A DNA stretch of 64,000 bases from Dermatemys mawii. Taxonomy: Eukaryota > Chordata > Testudines > Dermatemydidae. The DNA is taken from assembly GCA_007922305.1 (NCBI GenBank), contig ML677335.1, positions 21,201,933-21,265,932 on the forward strand, given 5' to 3'. Positions 24,962-38,074 of this stretch are shown one piece after another (positions within the stretch are counted from its first letter, which is position 1; the number at the start of each line of letters is the position of its first letter). Under the pieces are notes generated by a model. It saw only the letters and a list, made by a program, of their open reading frames with translations, was not told where the DNA came from and did no database searches. The translations under genes and the position numbers were made by a program.

Positions 24962-25293
24962 AGCCCAGGTGATCTGGTGATGGAGACCAGATCAGTGCCT
25001 AGATAGACTAAAGCCAGGAAATCTCATTAGAAAGTCTTATTTAATTAAGCTTCTAGCCAGATTTCTAGACAATCAAGGTCTAGATGAACTTTGATCATTA
25101 TAATTCCCATTTTAGAATCCTGTTCATCCAAACCACAGCTCAAAACATCCTATGGTTCACCCATCACTAGAATTAAAGCTTCCTACTTTATTCTATTCTA
25201 TGTAGAAAATAAATAGAAAACAAACTTGATTGTCAAACAGAATGTCTGTATTTCTGAAAATCAAAATAGGTAAATGACCTATGAAGACTAAAT

Positions 25294-25338
25294 CCAGGTT
25301 TCCTTGTATGATGCTGATGATCATACAAGGGAACCTGG
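25294..25338. repeat. 45-nt stem-loop, 19-bp arms
   Basis: The arm CCAGGTTTCCTTGTATGAT (25294-25312) pairs with ATCATACAAGGGAACCTGG (25320-25338) at 18 of 19 positions, the exception being a possible G-U pair. The loop is 7 nt, GCTGATG. It is the strongest short hairpin noticed in the window. Confidence 0.85.
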
Positions 25339-25375
25339 TGATCAGTTGTCTCACTCCAGTGATCAATTGTCTCAT
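25339..25375. repeat. Direct repeat beside the stem-loop
   Basis: TGATCAGTTGTCTCAC (25339-25354) recurs as TGATCAATTGTCTCAT (25360-25375), 21 bp apart, immediately after the hairpin. The remaining DNA from 24962 to 25293 holds nothing recognised. Confidence 0.75.
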
Positions 25376-26327
25376 TTAAATCTTATATTCAGTTTTCAGA
25401 AATTAGAATCAGGCAGTGTCCAGATTCATCTATGCATGGCACAGTGTTATCGGGAATCAGTGCTCTCTAGATAATTGGGTTTTTTTCTATGTAATTACTG
25501 TAATAGTAAAATCAGGTCCTATAATATTTGTTATTTAAATGATACACCTCAATACCTGGTATGAAACACAGACAGTCCATTATTTTATCTGAATCAGAAT
25601 AAAAATCTCTTCACTTTGTCAAGGCTAAAAAACGCAAAGTTTATAGAAGGTTCTTTGATTTAAAAAAAATATGATAGTATCCAAAAGTCAGTACTAAGTG
25701 TCCTTCCACAGTCAGCAGCAATTCAGCCTTTGGGGCAAATAATGAAACACTGAAGTCAGAAAGCCCAAGTAAGGATTGCAGGATTTGTCCCAGAGAGAGT
25801 CAGCAAAGTTGACTTTTAGACTATTCAGGGCAGTCTATAGAACCCATTCATTATAATCAGTGGGAGTTTTGCCCTTGTGAGGACTTCACTGTCTTTGTAC
25901 AATATTAACCTTCTTCCCTTTTCTTTACCCTCCCCACCACTTTCTTCTATTACATTTAATTAGGACCTCCTGACCTGGCTTTTTTTTTCTTCTTATTCCC
26001 GTTCAGTTCTTCTTTTTCTCAGCTTTCCAACTAGAGAGAGAAGGTCTCTCACTGAAATACTAAACATCAATAAATTCTTCTCAAACAACTAGATTATCTC
26101 TATCCACTGCTCAACCACTCATGAGTGTAATTAATCCCCTGTTCAGCCAAGTACAGGCTGCTTAGATCATGGAAAGAGTAGGGGCTGCTCACCTAATACT
26201 GCAAGTGAGTGGAAAGAACTTCGGCTTTACTCCCTACTCAAGGGAGCTGGCCAGATGTAGGGGATTGGGAGGGGAAGAGATTATTTTAAGTCAGTTAGTA
26301 AACTGAAATAAGCCACTCAAACCAAAA
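25376..26327. other. Non-coding DNA
   Basis: AT-rich. CCCATTCATTATAATCAGTG near 25851 is a diverged copy of the GAAGTCAAT palindromic repeat. No gene recognised. Confidence 0.45.
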
Positions 26328-26428
26328 GAACATCCACGGGGGAGGGGGGGTTACACTGGTTTAATTAAATTGGATTTACATCACACCTTTAGTTAAACTG
26401 GTGCAATTTTTTATGTGGACAATGCCTT
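26328..26428. mobile_element. Small inverted-repeat DNA element
   Basis: TTACACTGGTTTAATTAAA (26351-26369) and TTTAGTTAAACTGGTGCAA (26388-26406) are inverted with 15 of 19 matches. Outside them lie CATCCACGGGGG and ATGTGGACAATG, which look like diverged CC(A)C-type ends. The unit resembles a turtle miniature transposon I recall. No clear duplication was found. Confidence 0.5.
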
Positions 26429-27938
26429 CCTCTCCGATTGCAGAAAAGGAAGAAACAATTCTCTCTCAGAAATCCTATATGCTACCATCACTCTGAGCTG
26501 ATGCTAATGATGTACTCTAAATAAGTTACCTGCATTATTCAAATGGCATTCTCTTGGTCCATATTTTGTAAGGGGTTTTTAGCTGAATTACTAAGATTCA
26601 TATATAAATTATTTTAACAAAGAAAAAAATAGTGTAACAGGTCAACATTATTCAGTGACAACATCTCATAGCAAAAGGTATCTTTGGATAGAAGACCAAG
26701 GAAATAGCACACAAACAATTATCCAACACACATTAGTATATTATATATCAAGGCAGCACAAATGAAAAAAAACAGCAAACAACAATCCATCAGGCCAACC
26801 ATTTCAACTCGCCAACAACCACAAGAAGGGAGCAAATAAGAACATTTTAAAGTCATCATGTTCTGATGCTAATGGTGCTACTGTCAGCACCATGAAAGAG
26901 TTGGCATTTGCCCAATATTATTCTCTACTTCAGTTGAAGGACCATGATCCATTTGCTATGTGTGTAAATGCTGACCATGGGACCTATCAGCAACTTTTCA
27001 CATAGGCCCAAAGTCCAAAGCTTGGTTTGAGCTGTGGGTCTAGTCCACCATGAACAATATTGGCTAAGTGAAGCTGAGTAAACAAGAGACAACCTTGTTT
27101 TATTTTTACTAAGATAAGCAGAATCAGCAAAACTCCAGAGAGAGAGCGGTAATTGGTGTCCTTATCTAAAGTTACAGGCAGGCCAAAGTATTGAAAAGAG
27201 CGTCCATGTGCACTCCTTCATGCAGGAAGAATTAGCAAATACCCTCCCCACATACTAGCCTGGAGTTCATGGAGTGACCTAAACTTGTCAGTATGAGATA
27301 TGACATCCCACTCTCCTAGATGCTAACGTTAGCTTTTAGGAACACAATGGGGCACCCTGAAAACAATTCCTATTGCCTATAAGTTTAGCTAGGCCTTAGT
27401 TTAATCCTAGACTGCCTCCTTCTGAGTCTGAGGACCAGCTTGTATTTCTCCAGACCCCTCCCAGAGTCTCTCCTCTGTCTATTTGTCAAGCTATTTACTA
27501 TAAGGACCAAAGTTCTTTGTTTGCCTAGATCTTCCCTTCCCCAGGAATTGCCAGGCAATGTTGAGTGGAAGTGAAACTTCAAAGGTAATAAAACGTGTAT
27601 TGTTATTGTACTGACAATAGGATTTCTCTGAAACCATGGACTGCTTTCTGGGCCTAAATACAGCCATAATCACATTGTAATCAATACAATATCAAATCAG
27701 TATGGACATATAATATCCATAAAGCTAAAACAGAACCCCCCCCACACATTTGCCACATCCCCATCAAAGAACATACTGATGAAGTAACTATTTTAATCTC
27801 TTTAAAGTGATGACACTGCATAAACTTGCTGAATATAATCAATATCAGATTATAAAGTATATCTATCAAGTACTATGGCATGAAGACAATTTACATTTTT
27901 ATCTTTAAAATTACATACATTTATAGAATATGTACAGG
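26429..27938. other. Non-coding DNA
   Basis: No gene or recognised repeat. Short minus-strand frames at 27385-27869 overlap in different frames and lack domains. Confidence 0.45.
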
Positions 27939-28248
27939 TGTGATGTTATAAGGGATACCGATAGATGGAAGAGCCAGGAAGTTTTGGGTTGCTGAAATTA
28001 CTGGTGGGGGAGCAGACTTAGGGAAGGGACTACTTGGCCTGCACAAACTTTTGAGGAAAGAGTCTGTGTGGTTTTATGTTGTATTAAGAACGCATATAAT
28101 AAAAACAACGAATCCTTCTGGAAACTGCTTCCCTTGACTCCCAGAGAGAGTTCCAACAGAATTACCGCACAGAGTCAGCTGACCCAGCAAGATCAAAACT
28201 TTGTCCAGTAGTAGGAGGATGCTACAAGCTAGGCCCTAATACTCTACA
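27939..28248 (+). mobile_element. Possible short LTR
   Basis: The stretch starts TGTGATG and ends CTCTACA, with AATAAA at 28098-28103 followed by a T/G-poor leader. The flanks ACAGG (27934-27938) and ACATG (28249-28253) match at 4 of 5 positions. The size of about 310 bp is small for an LTR. The evidence is limited to ends, a polyadenylation signal and an imperfect duplication. Confidence 0.35.
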
Positions 28249-29659
28249 ACATGCAAAATATTGCAGGGTTTCTGACATCAGGTTATTCACTCATTTAAGA
28301 ATGGATGCTTGAAACGTCTCTAGTGTAGTCTAGGCTACATTAAGAATACTTATACATCCTGTTTTCTATATTACTTTATAAGAATAGGAATCTTGTCAGC
28401 AAAAATATGCACTATGATGTCAGATGTAACCTCTGACTAGCACATTACATGTGTTATGGAATGTTTAGATCCTTTAAATTAATGCATGAGTCTTTTTGCT
28501 ACCACAGCAGAGTTTTGATAAAGCACCCCCAATCACATGTCTGACAGGTTCTTTGGCTCTGCTGAATTCTGAACGTTTTCAGGAGTTGAGAAATTAGTGA
28601 ACCTACTATAAGTATTTTATGTTTATCAACTGACTGCCTTCAGGAACATGAACTTGCTATTCTGTCAGAAATGGTCTACATTTGGAGGTGTGATTAGATT
28701 TTAACCATAGGTATAGAAACGGCATTCATTTTTCCCGTTCATTGCCTCCCAGGCTTAAGGCTTATTCATGGGGTATAGATTGTGTAATGCCTTAGTAACT
28801 AAATGGTGGGAGTACCAGCTATTTTAAATAAAAAAGGGATTTTGATTAATTTGGATTTGAATAAAAGTCCACTTTTGTATGAAAATAAGTGTTAAGATGA
28901 GTTCTTGTCTCAACTAAAGCTTTATGGAAAAAAATACATTGCTGGTGGTGAGTAAATGTATTATCACTCTCAATTCATATTCCTATGAGGCAAAAAATTT
29001 CAGCAGAGAGCAAGTCTACATAGATACTAGAACGGCAGCAACTTTACAAGTATTAGTTGTAATAACACCAGGCCAAATCAGGATATCTTTCAGTGTTTAC
29101 TTTCTGACTTGGCCCTATAATACTGGGAGATATAGTGTTTCAGAGTTTGGTGTTGCTATTTTGATAGCAAACAAACATGCATAAAAATGGAAAAAGCAAT
29201 TAATCAATCGGGGTCTACACATTTGGGTATTAAGACCGTGCAGTAAGCAATATCCTTTTGGTATATGAATAGTATTGGTAATAATTAATTGCTATGATCC
29301 TTCTTTAGTCAGCATATGTAGCATTCATTCTTGTTTACACAATACTTTGGAGTTGTCAGTTGCTAAGTATTAGAGATGAAAATGAGCTCTAAGTTTCAGA
29401 TCCAAACAGATCAAATTTGTGAGTGTTCATATTTGAGATTTTTCTTTTATTGGAGCCAACTAGTTCATTTTACCAGTTATTTCATATGCAATCAATGTGT
29501 GATGAAAAGATTTAAACTGTAGTATTATTGGAGTATTAAACTGACAAGCATTTATGCGTGACCAGTGTGTATTAGGTATATAAGTAAGGCAAGGCTATAA
29601 CGCAAGACCTACTGCATGGAGTAGAGAGAATGAGTTACTTCTTGTCCTGTTTACAACAC
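28249..29659. other. Non-coding DNA
   Basis: AT-rich; nothing recognised. An 86-codon frame at 28924-29184 has no domain. Confidence 0.45.
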
Positions 29660-29978
29660 TCCTGCTAATTCATCCCAGAATGGTGTTTGGGTTTTTTGCA
29701 ACAGTATTACACTGTTGACTCATATTTAGCTTGTGATCCACTATGACCCCCAGATCCCTTTCTGCAGTACTCCTTCCTAGGCAGTTATTTTCCATTTTGT
29801 TTGTGTGCAACTGATTGTTCCTTCTTAAGTGGAGTACTTTGCATTTATCCTTATTCAATTTCATCCTATTTACTTTAGACCATTTCTCCAGTTTGTCCAG
29901 ATCACTCTGAATTATAATCCTATCCTCCAAAAGCACTTGGAACCCCTCTCATCTTGGTATCATCCATTAGGATTTAGA
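29660..29978 (-). mobile_element. CR1 ORF2 internal fragment
   Basis: The minus strand encodes an almost intact 88-codon piece (29936-29670) with L-D-K-L-E-K-W, M-K-L-N-K-D-K-C-K-V-L and R-D-L-G-V-I-V-D motifs. This is the segment that follows the catalytic box in CR1 reverse transcriptase. Both ends are cut: no active-site box to the right and no 3' UTR to the left. It belongs to a different CR1 subfamily from the copies at 13769 and 21140, judging by the L-H-L-R-R-N-N-Q-L-H wording. Confidence 0.85.
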
Positions 29979-32900
29979 TTCATTACCAAACATGTGATGG
30001 CTGTCCTGTGAATGGTATAACTGCACACTTATGTAATAGTGGGAGATTTATATAGTGGTCTCAATCAGCGGTTCTGATACTAGATTATTCTAAATCACTA
30101 ACAGAGATAGCAGTTACCCTGAGACTAAAACTGCTTACTTTTACCTTTTCTGATCCCTTTGCTCAGGAATTGCTTGCATTTTGATACTATAGAACTCTTT
30201 TAGGAATGATATCAATAAATACTAAACATTTAGCACATTTAGATCATTCTCTAATAAATATGGTGCTTTAAACTGGTAAGAATTTCCTAGTATTAGAAAT
30301 TAGCATAGCTAACAGTACCTAAATCCTTTGTATTCTCCAACATGATGTTAATTTTTCTTTGAATTAAGTTACATTGCAGAACAAAACCCCAAGATGAGAT
30401 TCTTGAAATACATTTGTTAATGGATGACTGTTTACTAAGCACAGAAAAACCTGAGGATAGAGAAAATTATTTCCCAGAAATTCCCCCAAAGCCTTCTGGG
30501 ACCTCGGCCTCCTTCTCTAGATATATGCTAGAAGCTGAGCTTAGAGGAACAGCAACAGATGTAAAATTGAGAAAATGAGATGCCCAGAGAAGGATACCAG
30601 TCCTAGGCATGCTGAGCAACAGCATTGACCTGCCTGGTCTTTGTTTGATGCCTCATCTTGGGCAAGAAGTGGGCCATCTCACAGCAGACAATCATGAATT
30701 TGCAAGGGATGATGTTAGTGTACAGTCCACTTATGTAACAATCCAACTACACCTGCTTTTATTTGGCTTCTTTAGAACCACAGAACTTCACAATTAGGAA
30801 TGGGAAAGACAGGGAGCTCCTTATTCCCCAGTACAACTATATTACACACAATGTTGTGTTCCCTAAGCATGAGTGAGGCTCATCTTCAGCTCCTTGCAGA
30901 ACTGTATGGTTGTGATGATTTGGCATGGTCACCAATCCAAATACACACACACCCCTCTCCACTCCAGGGAGTCCTGGCTTCAGAAAATACACTGGTGGAA
31001 GCTGATACCACACTTTGTCAGGTATCACATATACCACTTTTGAACATTAATCCTCTCTCCACTACTGTTCAGGTACCACAGCTGTGACACTCATAGCCCA
31101 GCACATATACAAACAGCACTCTATTGGCTCTTTGAACCATAATTTAGCCCAATATGCAGTTGCATATTTTTGGTCTTAAGTAATAAAAATATTCCCACTC
31201 AACCATCTCTATGCTGCAAACTCCAGTTATATGGATGCATTTCTAGCACTACCCTCCAGTTATAATGGTGTCCACTGTGAAATAAAGAAATGAAATGTTA
31301 AAAGATTGGAGTTATGAATCTGTCACACACTGTATTGCAATTCTCGAAGATATTGTAGCATAACTCATTTCCCATCACAATAGCTAATCTTTCATAAGGC
31401 TGATATCTGAACACTAATGTTTGTTATAAAAAAAAGTACCAAGCCATCTATGTGTTACATAATCTCTACCTTGGGATGAAAGCAATGTGATTGTTTCCAT
31501 TAACCTTTCATTCTTATAAAAGGGCAAAATCAATAACAAATTTATTCAGGCAAGTGAAAGGCAATTTCAAGCAATTTCACATGAGATTTCATTTCCATGG
31601 CTTTTTTCCTCCCACAAATTCTAATAAAAAATAATATGATCTGTCCAAACATAAGAAAAATGTAAAAACTAAGATACTGTCAGCTTTTCAAAGACACTGA
31701 ATGAAACCTCTTTTTTACAGCTGGATAACTGTCTTACTAAAACTAATGCTTTCTTTGAATCATAAACAAGTTTGCAAGGCAATGGTTTATTGACAACTTC
31801 TGAAGCTCTGAATGTGTCAACTCCAGGGTGATGACCAGTGAATTATATACCTCTGACTGAGGTTCCATGCCTAATAGAGGGGAGCTCATCACATGGAAGA
31901 AGTGCACCAAGCCCTTTTAAAATAAAGCAGATACAATATATATTTATTTTGTACGACAGACTAAGCAATTTCTTTCCCATGCATTTTTGCCCTTTAATGC
32001 TATGAACACAGACTAAATTTTCAAGGTTTTTGATACACTTTTCAAACATTACTGCTGCTGCAACATATTCCATTGCACTTTGAAGCCAACTTTTTAAGAC
32101 ATTTTCCAAAATGTCTCTCAAAAGCATTGATAAAGCCACATAGTAATGCTGTGGCTCTGTTCTTCATAGGGGACAAAACATTGCCCAAAAGCATAATAAT
32201 AGAAGAGACTACTATTCTAGACTAGACTAAAATAGAATACTAACAACCATTTAATTTCATCTACAACTTTATTTCACCTCTTCTGAAGAGTCCCGTGCAC
32301 TTGTGAGGATTTTCATTGTGTTTCTAACAGATGGGAGGTGGGTTCTTGTTCATTTTTTTACTTTTATTTTTTTAAACAACAGTAGTCTTTAAAAAAGTCT
32401 TTGGAAACTAAAGATCATTAACTATTTCTGAGTGTCTAAATTCTATAAGCACATGCTTATTTTCTGTCTATTTAAGTTATTATTCCATGCTCATCAGCAT
32501 GGTAGCCGAGTGCTCGGGTTTATTAATTATGATTAGCAGTACAAACTTTTAGCTTAATTGTCATTTTGGTATAACTTTGGGATCTCATTCTATGCTAATA
32601 TTAAATGTACATCATTAGGGCTGGAAATCAGGCTTAGACGAGTTCAAATCTCAACACAGAATTTATCCACACTATCTAAATCTCTTGAATCTGCAAACTG
32701 GAGGTTCTATTCTGACATTTTCAGTTCCATTCCCTGTAGAATTCCATTCTATAATAACTATCTTCTTGAGTGTTTTGGCACTTCAGTGTCTAGTTATGGC
32801 CAAAAACTAGACATGAAAAATCTTTTAGCCAAATATTTCAGAACATGAAAAAAGATCCATTGTCCATTTTTGGAACCAAACATCAAGAGTCCATCCAATC

Positions 32901-34458
32901 CTTCTATCTAGTTAGTCCCCATTGCCATAGCATGTAAACACCCACCAAGAATGAAAAAGAAATCAACAAATCACTTCCTCATCTTAGCAGAGTAAATAAC
33001 TTCATAAGGTTAACTAGTATATTTTTGGTGATGTTGGAGGAAGGACAGTGTTTATTAGTATAAAGAACTTGTGGAAGGAAAACTAAGCCAAAGAGCATAG
33101 TTTTGCATTCAGGCTCCAGATCAGCAAAACATTTGAGCATGTGTTTCATTTTAATGAGACTAAACTGGTGCCTATATGCTTTGGAGAAATGAGGCCTTAG
33201 TTATGAACTTGTGACGTTAGTCATTTTTATCTCTATTAGTAAGAAGGATTAGGTCTTTATCTAAACTGCTTCAAAAATTCCAGTAGTGTGCAGAAAAGTC
33301 ATCAGGATCAATAGTCAGTCTGCTACCACAAGAAGAGAAGGTCCAGAGCAGGAACATTTGACCTAGACTGAGGGATGGAGTGATTCTGGCTTCCCTACAA
33401 GTCTTCAGCAGTGCCTCTGGGCATTTACAGTTCAGGTTGCAATAAGACTGAGGGGACAGCTACTCTCTGTGGGATCATCCCCCTTGAAGCCTTTGAGGAA
33501 ACCTCAAAGACAATGCTGAAATTGGCACAGCAGTAATGTTACAGAAACTGGAGCTAAAAATATTTAAACAAAAACTAATCATTACTTGGATTGTTTTCCA
33601 TAAAAGGAAATGAAATCACACAAAAATAAAGATGACAAAATAATACAGGGAACAAAAACTAGCTAAGTAGGCAGATGGACCTAGGACCATTAAATGCCTC
33701 CTTCCATCTGAAAATACTACTGTGTTATTATATTACTATGTTATTATACTACTATATAATTCACCTTCACCTAAAAAAAGAAAAAGCAGGTGTCAAGGGA
33801 ATGTACTGTGAAATAGTAAGATCTGTGTAGTCCTACAGACTAGAGTAAGGGGCAGAGTGGGGGAATAACAACATAAACAAAGATTTAAAAGGACAAAAGA
33901 AAGATGCTCTTGTATCCCCCCTCCCCCCTCTGCTCAGGTTGTGAGGGATATGACTGTTCATGGTCACAGTAGCAAACTGACTGTCAAGCAAGTGACATGT
34001 TTCCCCCATACTGAGATCAGGTGGGTTAGCCATAGAAATGATTTTGTGATCAGAATATATATTATGAATGTTTATTATCCGAGTGCCCTAGAGCATGTTA
34101 GGTTCTTCCCAGAAACATGTACAGACAGTTCCTGGACGCTTTAGAGGTTTAGTTTGTTTTATTAAATTAATTCTCTATAACAAGATGGCATGGTTGTTTA
34201 TGTGACCCAGCCTGAAAGCAGCTGGAAAGAAACCTCTTACCAGTTTGACTGATTTCTGCTGATTCTTTGTGGCAGCAGGCACTTATTAACTCCAACCTAT
34301 GTATAAGAGCTCTTTAGGCTGAGGGAACTCAGAGCTGGAGGAAAAAGGCCCATATAGGGAAAACTTGGGAACAACCAAATCTAAGAGGCCCATATAGAAA
34401 CCAGACATTAGGAAGATTATGTTTAGATTGAATACTCTGTGTTTACAGAGTAAAGTAT
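29979..34458. other. Repeat-poor non-coding DNA
   Basis: About 4.5 kb with no recognised gene or repeat. The part at 30483-31090 is somewhat richer in GC and has overlapping frames of 62-95 codons on both strands without domains. The rest is AT-rich. Confidence 0.45.
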
Positions 34459-34541
34459 AGGCGTCTTAACGAGACACGACAAATCGATCACCAAAAGATC
34501 GATCGCTACCCGCTGATCCAGCGCATAGTGAAGACCTACCC
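34459..34541 (-). mobile_element. DNA transposon fragment (CGATCGAT-rich)
   Basis: Read on the minus strand it begins GGGTAGGTCTTCACTATGCG and contains GCGATCGATC and GATCGATTTGTCGTGTC. This is an unusually CpG-bearing stretch for the region and resembles the half of a turtle miniature element whose end is GGGTAC/GTCTACAC. Only one half is present. Confidence 0.5.
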
Positions 34542-34545
34542 ATAT

Positions 34546-34585
34546 GTTATACCGACATAAGTAGCTAGAGTAGACCAAAGCTATG
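34546..34585 (-). mobile_element. Second DNA transposon end fragment
   Basis: On the minus strand, GGTCTACTCTAGCTACTTAT followed by GTCGGTATAACA looks like the terminal part of another miniature transposon with a GTCTAC-type end. It abuts the fragment at 34459-34541, so one probably inserted into or recombined with the other. Confidence 0.4.
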
Positions 34586-36084
34586 TTTCAGTTATATGGG
34601 GCTGATTTTCATCTCCACCACAGCTTCATTGGATGCAGAGAGAGATAGGAACAGGGCATCAGGAAGCTTTATGCTTTCCCAATATCTAGTTCTGATGCAG
34701 AGCTCCTGTCTGTGCTGAATGATGCCGGTGACAAAAACTCTTCAATGGACCATATACCTACAGAGGATTGGCATGGTGGAGTTCCATTTAGCAAAGCCCC
34801 CTCCCCACTTCCAAAACATTTGCTCCTGTCCCCAACAGAATACTACACTGAGAGGGAGAAGGACCAAAAGCAAAGATCCAGCTGTGGTACAGTTATGCCC
34901 AAACAGAGAGTTCATTTATCCCAAGGGAACATCTCCCCTGGGAATTTGGGGCCAGAGTATGGCCCTTTAACACTACTTGAGTGGCACAAAGGGGTTGTGA
35001 TGCACCAGAGAATCTGGCCCATCCAATTCTGAATCTATGAATTCACAATGAAATCTGACAAATCTAGAGCAGTCGTAGGAATTAATTATGGCTAATTAAT
35101 TTTGTACTAAAGTGTTGCTCAAAAATTAATATATGTATTTAAAAGAGTAATTATAGGAGAAAGGGTAAGTTTGTTCTGCTGTAGGAAAGCAGACAGCATC
35201 AAAGAAAAGCAGCTTTCATTGTGTGGGAACTGTTTGCAGAGATAGAAATTCTTCAAGCTCTAATGTCAAAGTGCCATTGATTGGTGTCCCATTGAAATTC
35301 ATTTGAGCAAGCAATGGGGTGTCAATCATTGGTTTTCTGATGCCTCAGAATCTCACCTTTGCCCACACTGCGTACTAAACCAAAATGTTTTATTTAAAAC
35401 AGCACTATGAAGGGGTGCAATGCACTGTTGGACAGTTGTATTTGAAATAATATTCATATATATTATACACATACAGTCTTATTGTTGCTTTAAGGAGATA
35501 CAGGTAACAGAAGCTATAATTAACTTGAATCCACTCCATCCTACATTTCTTGCACATCTAAAAATTCCACAGCTGCAGAGAGAATATTATCCCGGTCTCT
35601 TCATGATTTTGTGTGTTCAGAACATGACTTCAAACTACATGTGCATACTGACATGCACAAAATACATATACAGATGCATTTATAATTTGCACCTAATTCA
35701 TACTGATCCTTATTGCAATAGCAAATGCACATGGAGCATGTGCGCACTAAGATGGCTGGCTGTACATCAAATTTTGATATTTCTCTATGTTCCACAATCG
35801 TTGTCACAAATAACGATACCATCTTCTGGTACAAAAGGGAGGAAATGGGGAAGGGAGGGAGGAAAGAGATCTATTTATTTTAGAGCTAGCACTGAGTCAC
35901 ACTTCTTCATAAAGGGCCTCATTTTCTCAGCATACTTATTCAAAACAAGGTACATAAGAGAAAATAAGTAAACAAAAGTACATACATTTGGTATAATGTT
36001 TGGTACAACTCATCTGGGAGCAGGGTAGTCTCCATATCACAGTGGTCATCTTCCTTCTGCCTCCCCGTTACCATAACATCTGAG
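34586..36084. other. Non-coding DNA with the longest open frame
   Basis: A 183-codon plus-strand frame at 35420-35971 is the longest in the window. It is rich in I, Y, F and C, lacks domain, signal or repeat structure, and lies in AT-rich sequence with competing frames, so I treat it as chance. A purine-rich GGGAGGGAGGAAAGAG run lies near 35855. Confidence 0.45.
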
Positions 36085-36250
36085 CACCTCACAATCTTTC
36101 TGACATGTATTCTCAGAACATCTCTGTGAGCTAGTGACGCACTATTATCCCATTTTACATATGAAGAACAGAGGCACAAGAGCTAGGAATTGAATTGAAT
36201 TCAATTGAATTCAAACCCCAAATTAACACCCTAACCACTGGACTGTGCTT
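36085..36250 (-). mobile_element. MIR/CORE-SINE-like copy
   Basis: The order TATTATCCCATTTTACATAT, GAAGAACAGAGGCACAAGAG, then CACCCTAACCACTGGACTGT is the reversed core and head of a MIR-type SINE (the last part is the tRNA-like head on the minus strand). A local insertion or slippage at 36187-36213 repeats GAATT units around the 14-bp palindrome AATTGAATTCAATT. Confidence 0.65.
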
Positions 36251-37323
36251 TATCTCAAAAGACTGAGAATTGAGTGCAGCTGTTTTGTCTTCTTTCCTTG
36301 AGTATCTATCTGAAGGAATTCCTTTGGATCCTCACTTCTTAATTCCCAAATAATTGTTGCCTCCCTTCATTAGGGAAACTAGGATATGGGGAAATCCTAA
36401 CAAAGATAGCCACATTTGGGTTCAGAAAGTTCTATCCTGACACTAGAACATGTTGTTGAACAGCTGGGAATGCCTTAAATATGCTATTGAGCTAAACAAA
36501 ACATGACAGATATCCTAGTCAACTAGAAAGAACACATTTGCAGTGCCAGCAGCTTTATTAAAAAGCAAAACCACAGGCTACAGCAAACCAGACCTGCACT
36601 GCTCCCAGTTTACATAAAAAGGGAGAAATTTGGAGATCACCTTGCATCTAGAGCAACTGATTCTTCATAATGGCACTGTATTTCTGAAATGAGTAAACAC
36701 GTAATTAAACTGACAGATACCCTAGTGTGACTTTGTGCTGCTTTTAATGTTGACATCTTCACTATGGCTTCCAGCCAATAAACCAAGACTATGGTGAAGT
36801 CTGCTCGGGGATTTAAAAAGGTACACAGCAAGACGGAAGGGAACCATTCATTTTCAATGCAGAACTGAAAATAGGCACCATCTAACATTCTCCAGTCTGT
36901 GTGTTGTGGGGAAGGGTCCTCTTGGGTTCTTTTCCAAATATCCAAAAGCCAAAAAGTAGGCTAATTTCACTTGTCAGTGTTTTCCTGATTTCATTTTCAG
37001 TGACTTTCTGGCCTTGGGGTGTCCACTAAAGTGGTAAATTGACTGGGAAATTGATTTTCCAAGGAGCTATGCCTGAGGTGGCCCACAATTAACTTGTCAT
37101 TATTCCATTATTAGCTATGGCACTAAACAATGTTTCCTTCTGAATAACCCCAGGTCTAAATCAGATACTTTGAATCCAGATTGGCTTCACATACCAGACA
37201 TGCTAACCCGATACACCCTTTACTTAATGTTGTGATAGGTGGTAATATACCAATGTTAGGACCTTACTCTGATTTGGTTTTCTTATGTGGATTAGTTATA
37301 CAGGTCACCTAGTGATTGTTTAA
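36251..37323. other. Non-coding DNA
   Basis: AT-rich with no recognised gene; a 102-codon minus frame at 36637-36945 shows no domain. Confidence 0.45.
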
Positions 37324-37400
37324 TGTGTCAATTCTCGTCACTAACTGCCTGACTGTACAGCTCCTATATAAGGAGTTGAGCTGTCTATGCATTTGACACA
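37324..37400. repeat. Nested palindrome around a TATA sequence
   Basis: Three nested inverted pairs share a centre. TGTGTCAA (37324-37331) pairs with TTGACACA (37393-37400), ACAGCTC (37357-37363) with GAGCTGT (37378-37384), and CTCCT (37361-37365) with AGGAG (37371-37375). The centre is ATATA in CTATATAAGG. Confidence 0.6.
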
Positions 37401-38074
37401 GACAGTCAAAAAGCGACTTACAGAGCACCTGCTTGTTTAACCCATGCCGCCACCCACCATCATAAAATATTACACATTCAGTTTGTCTCCATCTGCAAGA
37501 CATGTTACTGAATTATTAATGTTATTATAACTATTGGGAGGGTTGCTTGTTTTGTGAAGGAATAAGCCTGACTAAAAATTAAACAGACTTTTTTTTAAAT
37601 CAAGTCTTGACATCTCTATATATAATGATACAATGTGGAAATAATGTGCTTAGGAAGATTCCGGATTTTTTCCCTGCTATTGACTGATGATTCTACATGG
37701 TCATGTGATTCTCTGTAATCTAATATTTTGGACTTTCCCTCTGGTAATGGCAAAAAGCCACTGAAAAGTATTAGGAAGTTCTTTACATTCAATGAACATT
37801 TTCAAATATAAAACTTTTACTATTTTCTTAGATTCAAGGAATAAGACAAATACTCTTTCTTATAACATGTAGCTTCAAATGCTGGATACTCATGTATGAC
37901 TCCTGTTGAGTAAGTGGTAGTTGCACATGTGCATTCAATACCACAAATTGGCCCTTGATTTAAGACCTCTATTCTGATTACTTGGAACCAAAGGGAGATG
38001 GGTTATAAATCAAATCCAGCCATAAAACTGAAATTCAGACTACAGCACTGTTGCTTGAGAATAGATCACACCAA

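Noticed and set aside
32505..32650. A-box-like TAGCCGAGTGCTCGG and B-box-like GTTCAAATC
   Set aside because: They are about 137 bp apart, too far for a tRNA gene, and no cloverleaf is apparent.
35420..35971. 183-codon open frame, the longest in the window
   Set aside because: Composition is rich in I, Y, F and C as expected from AT-rich DNA. No domain, signal or start context is evident and another frame overlaps on the opposite strand.
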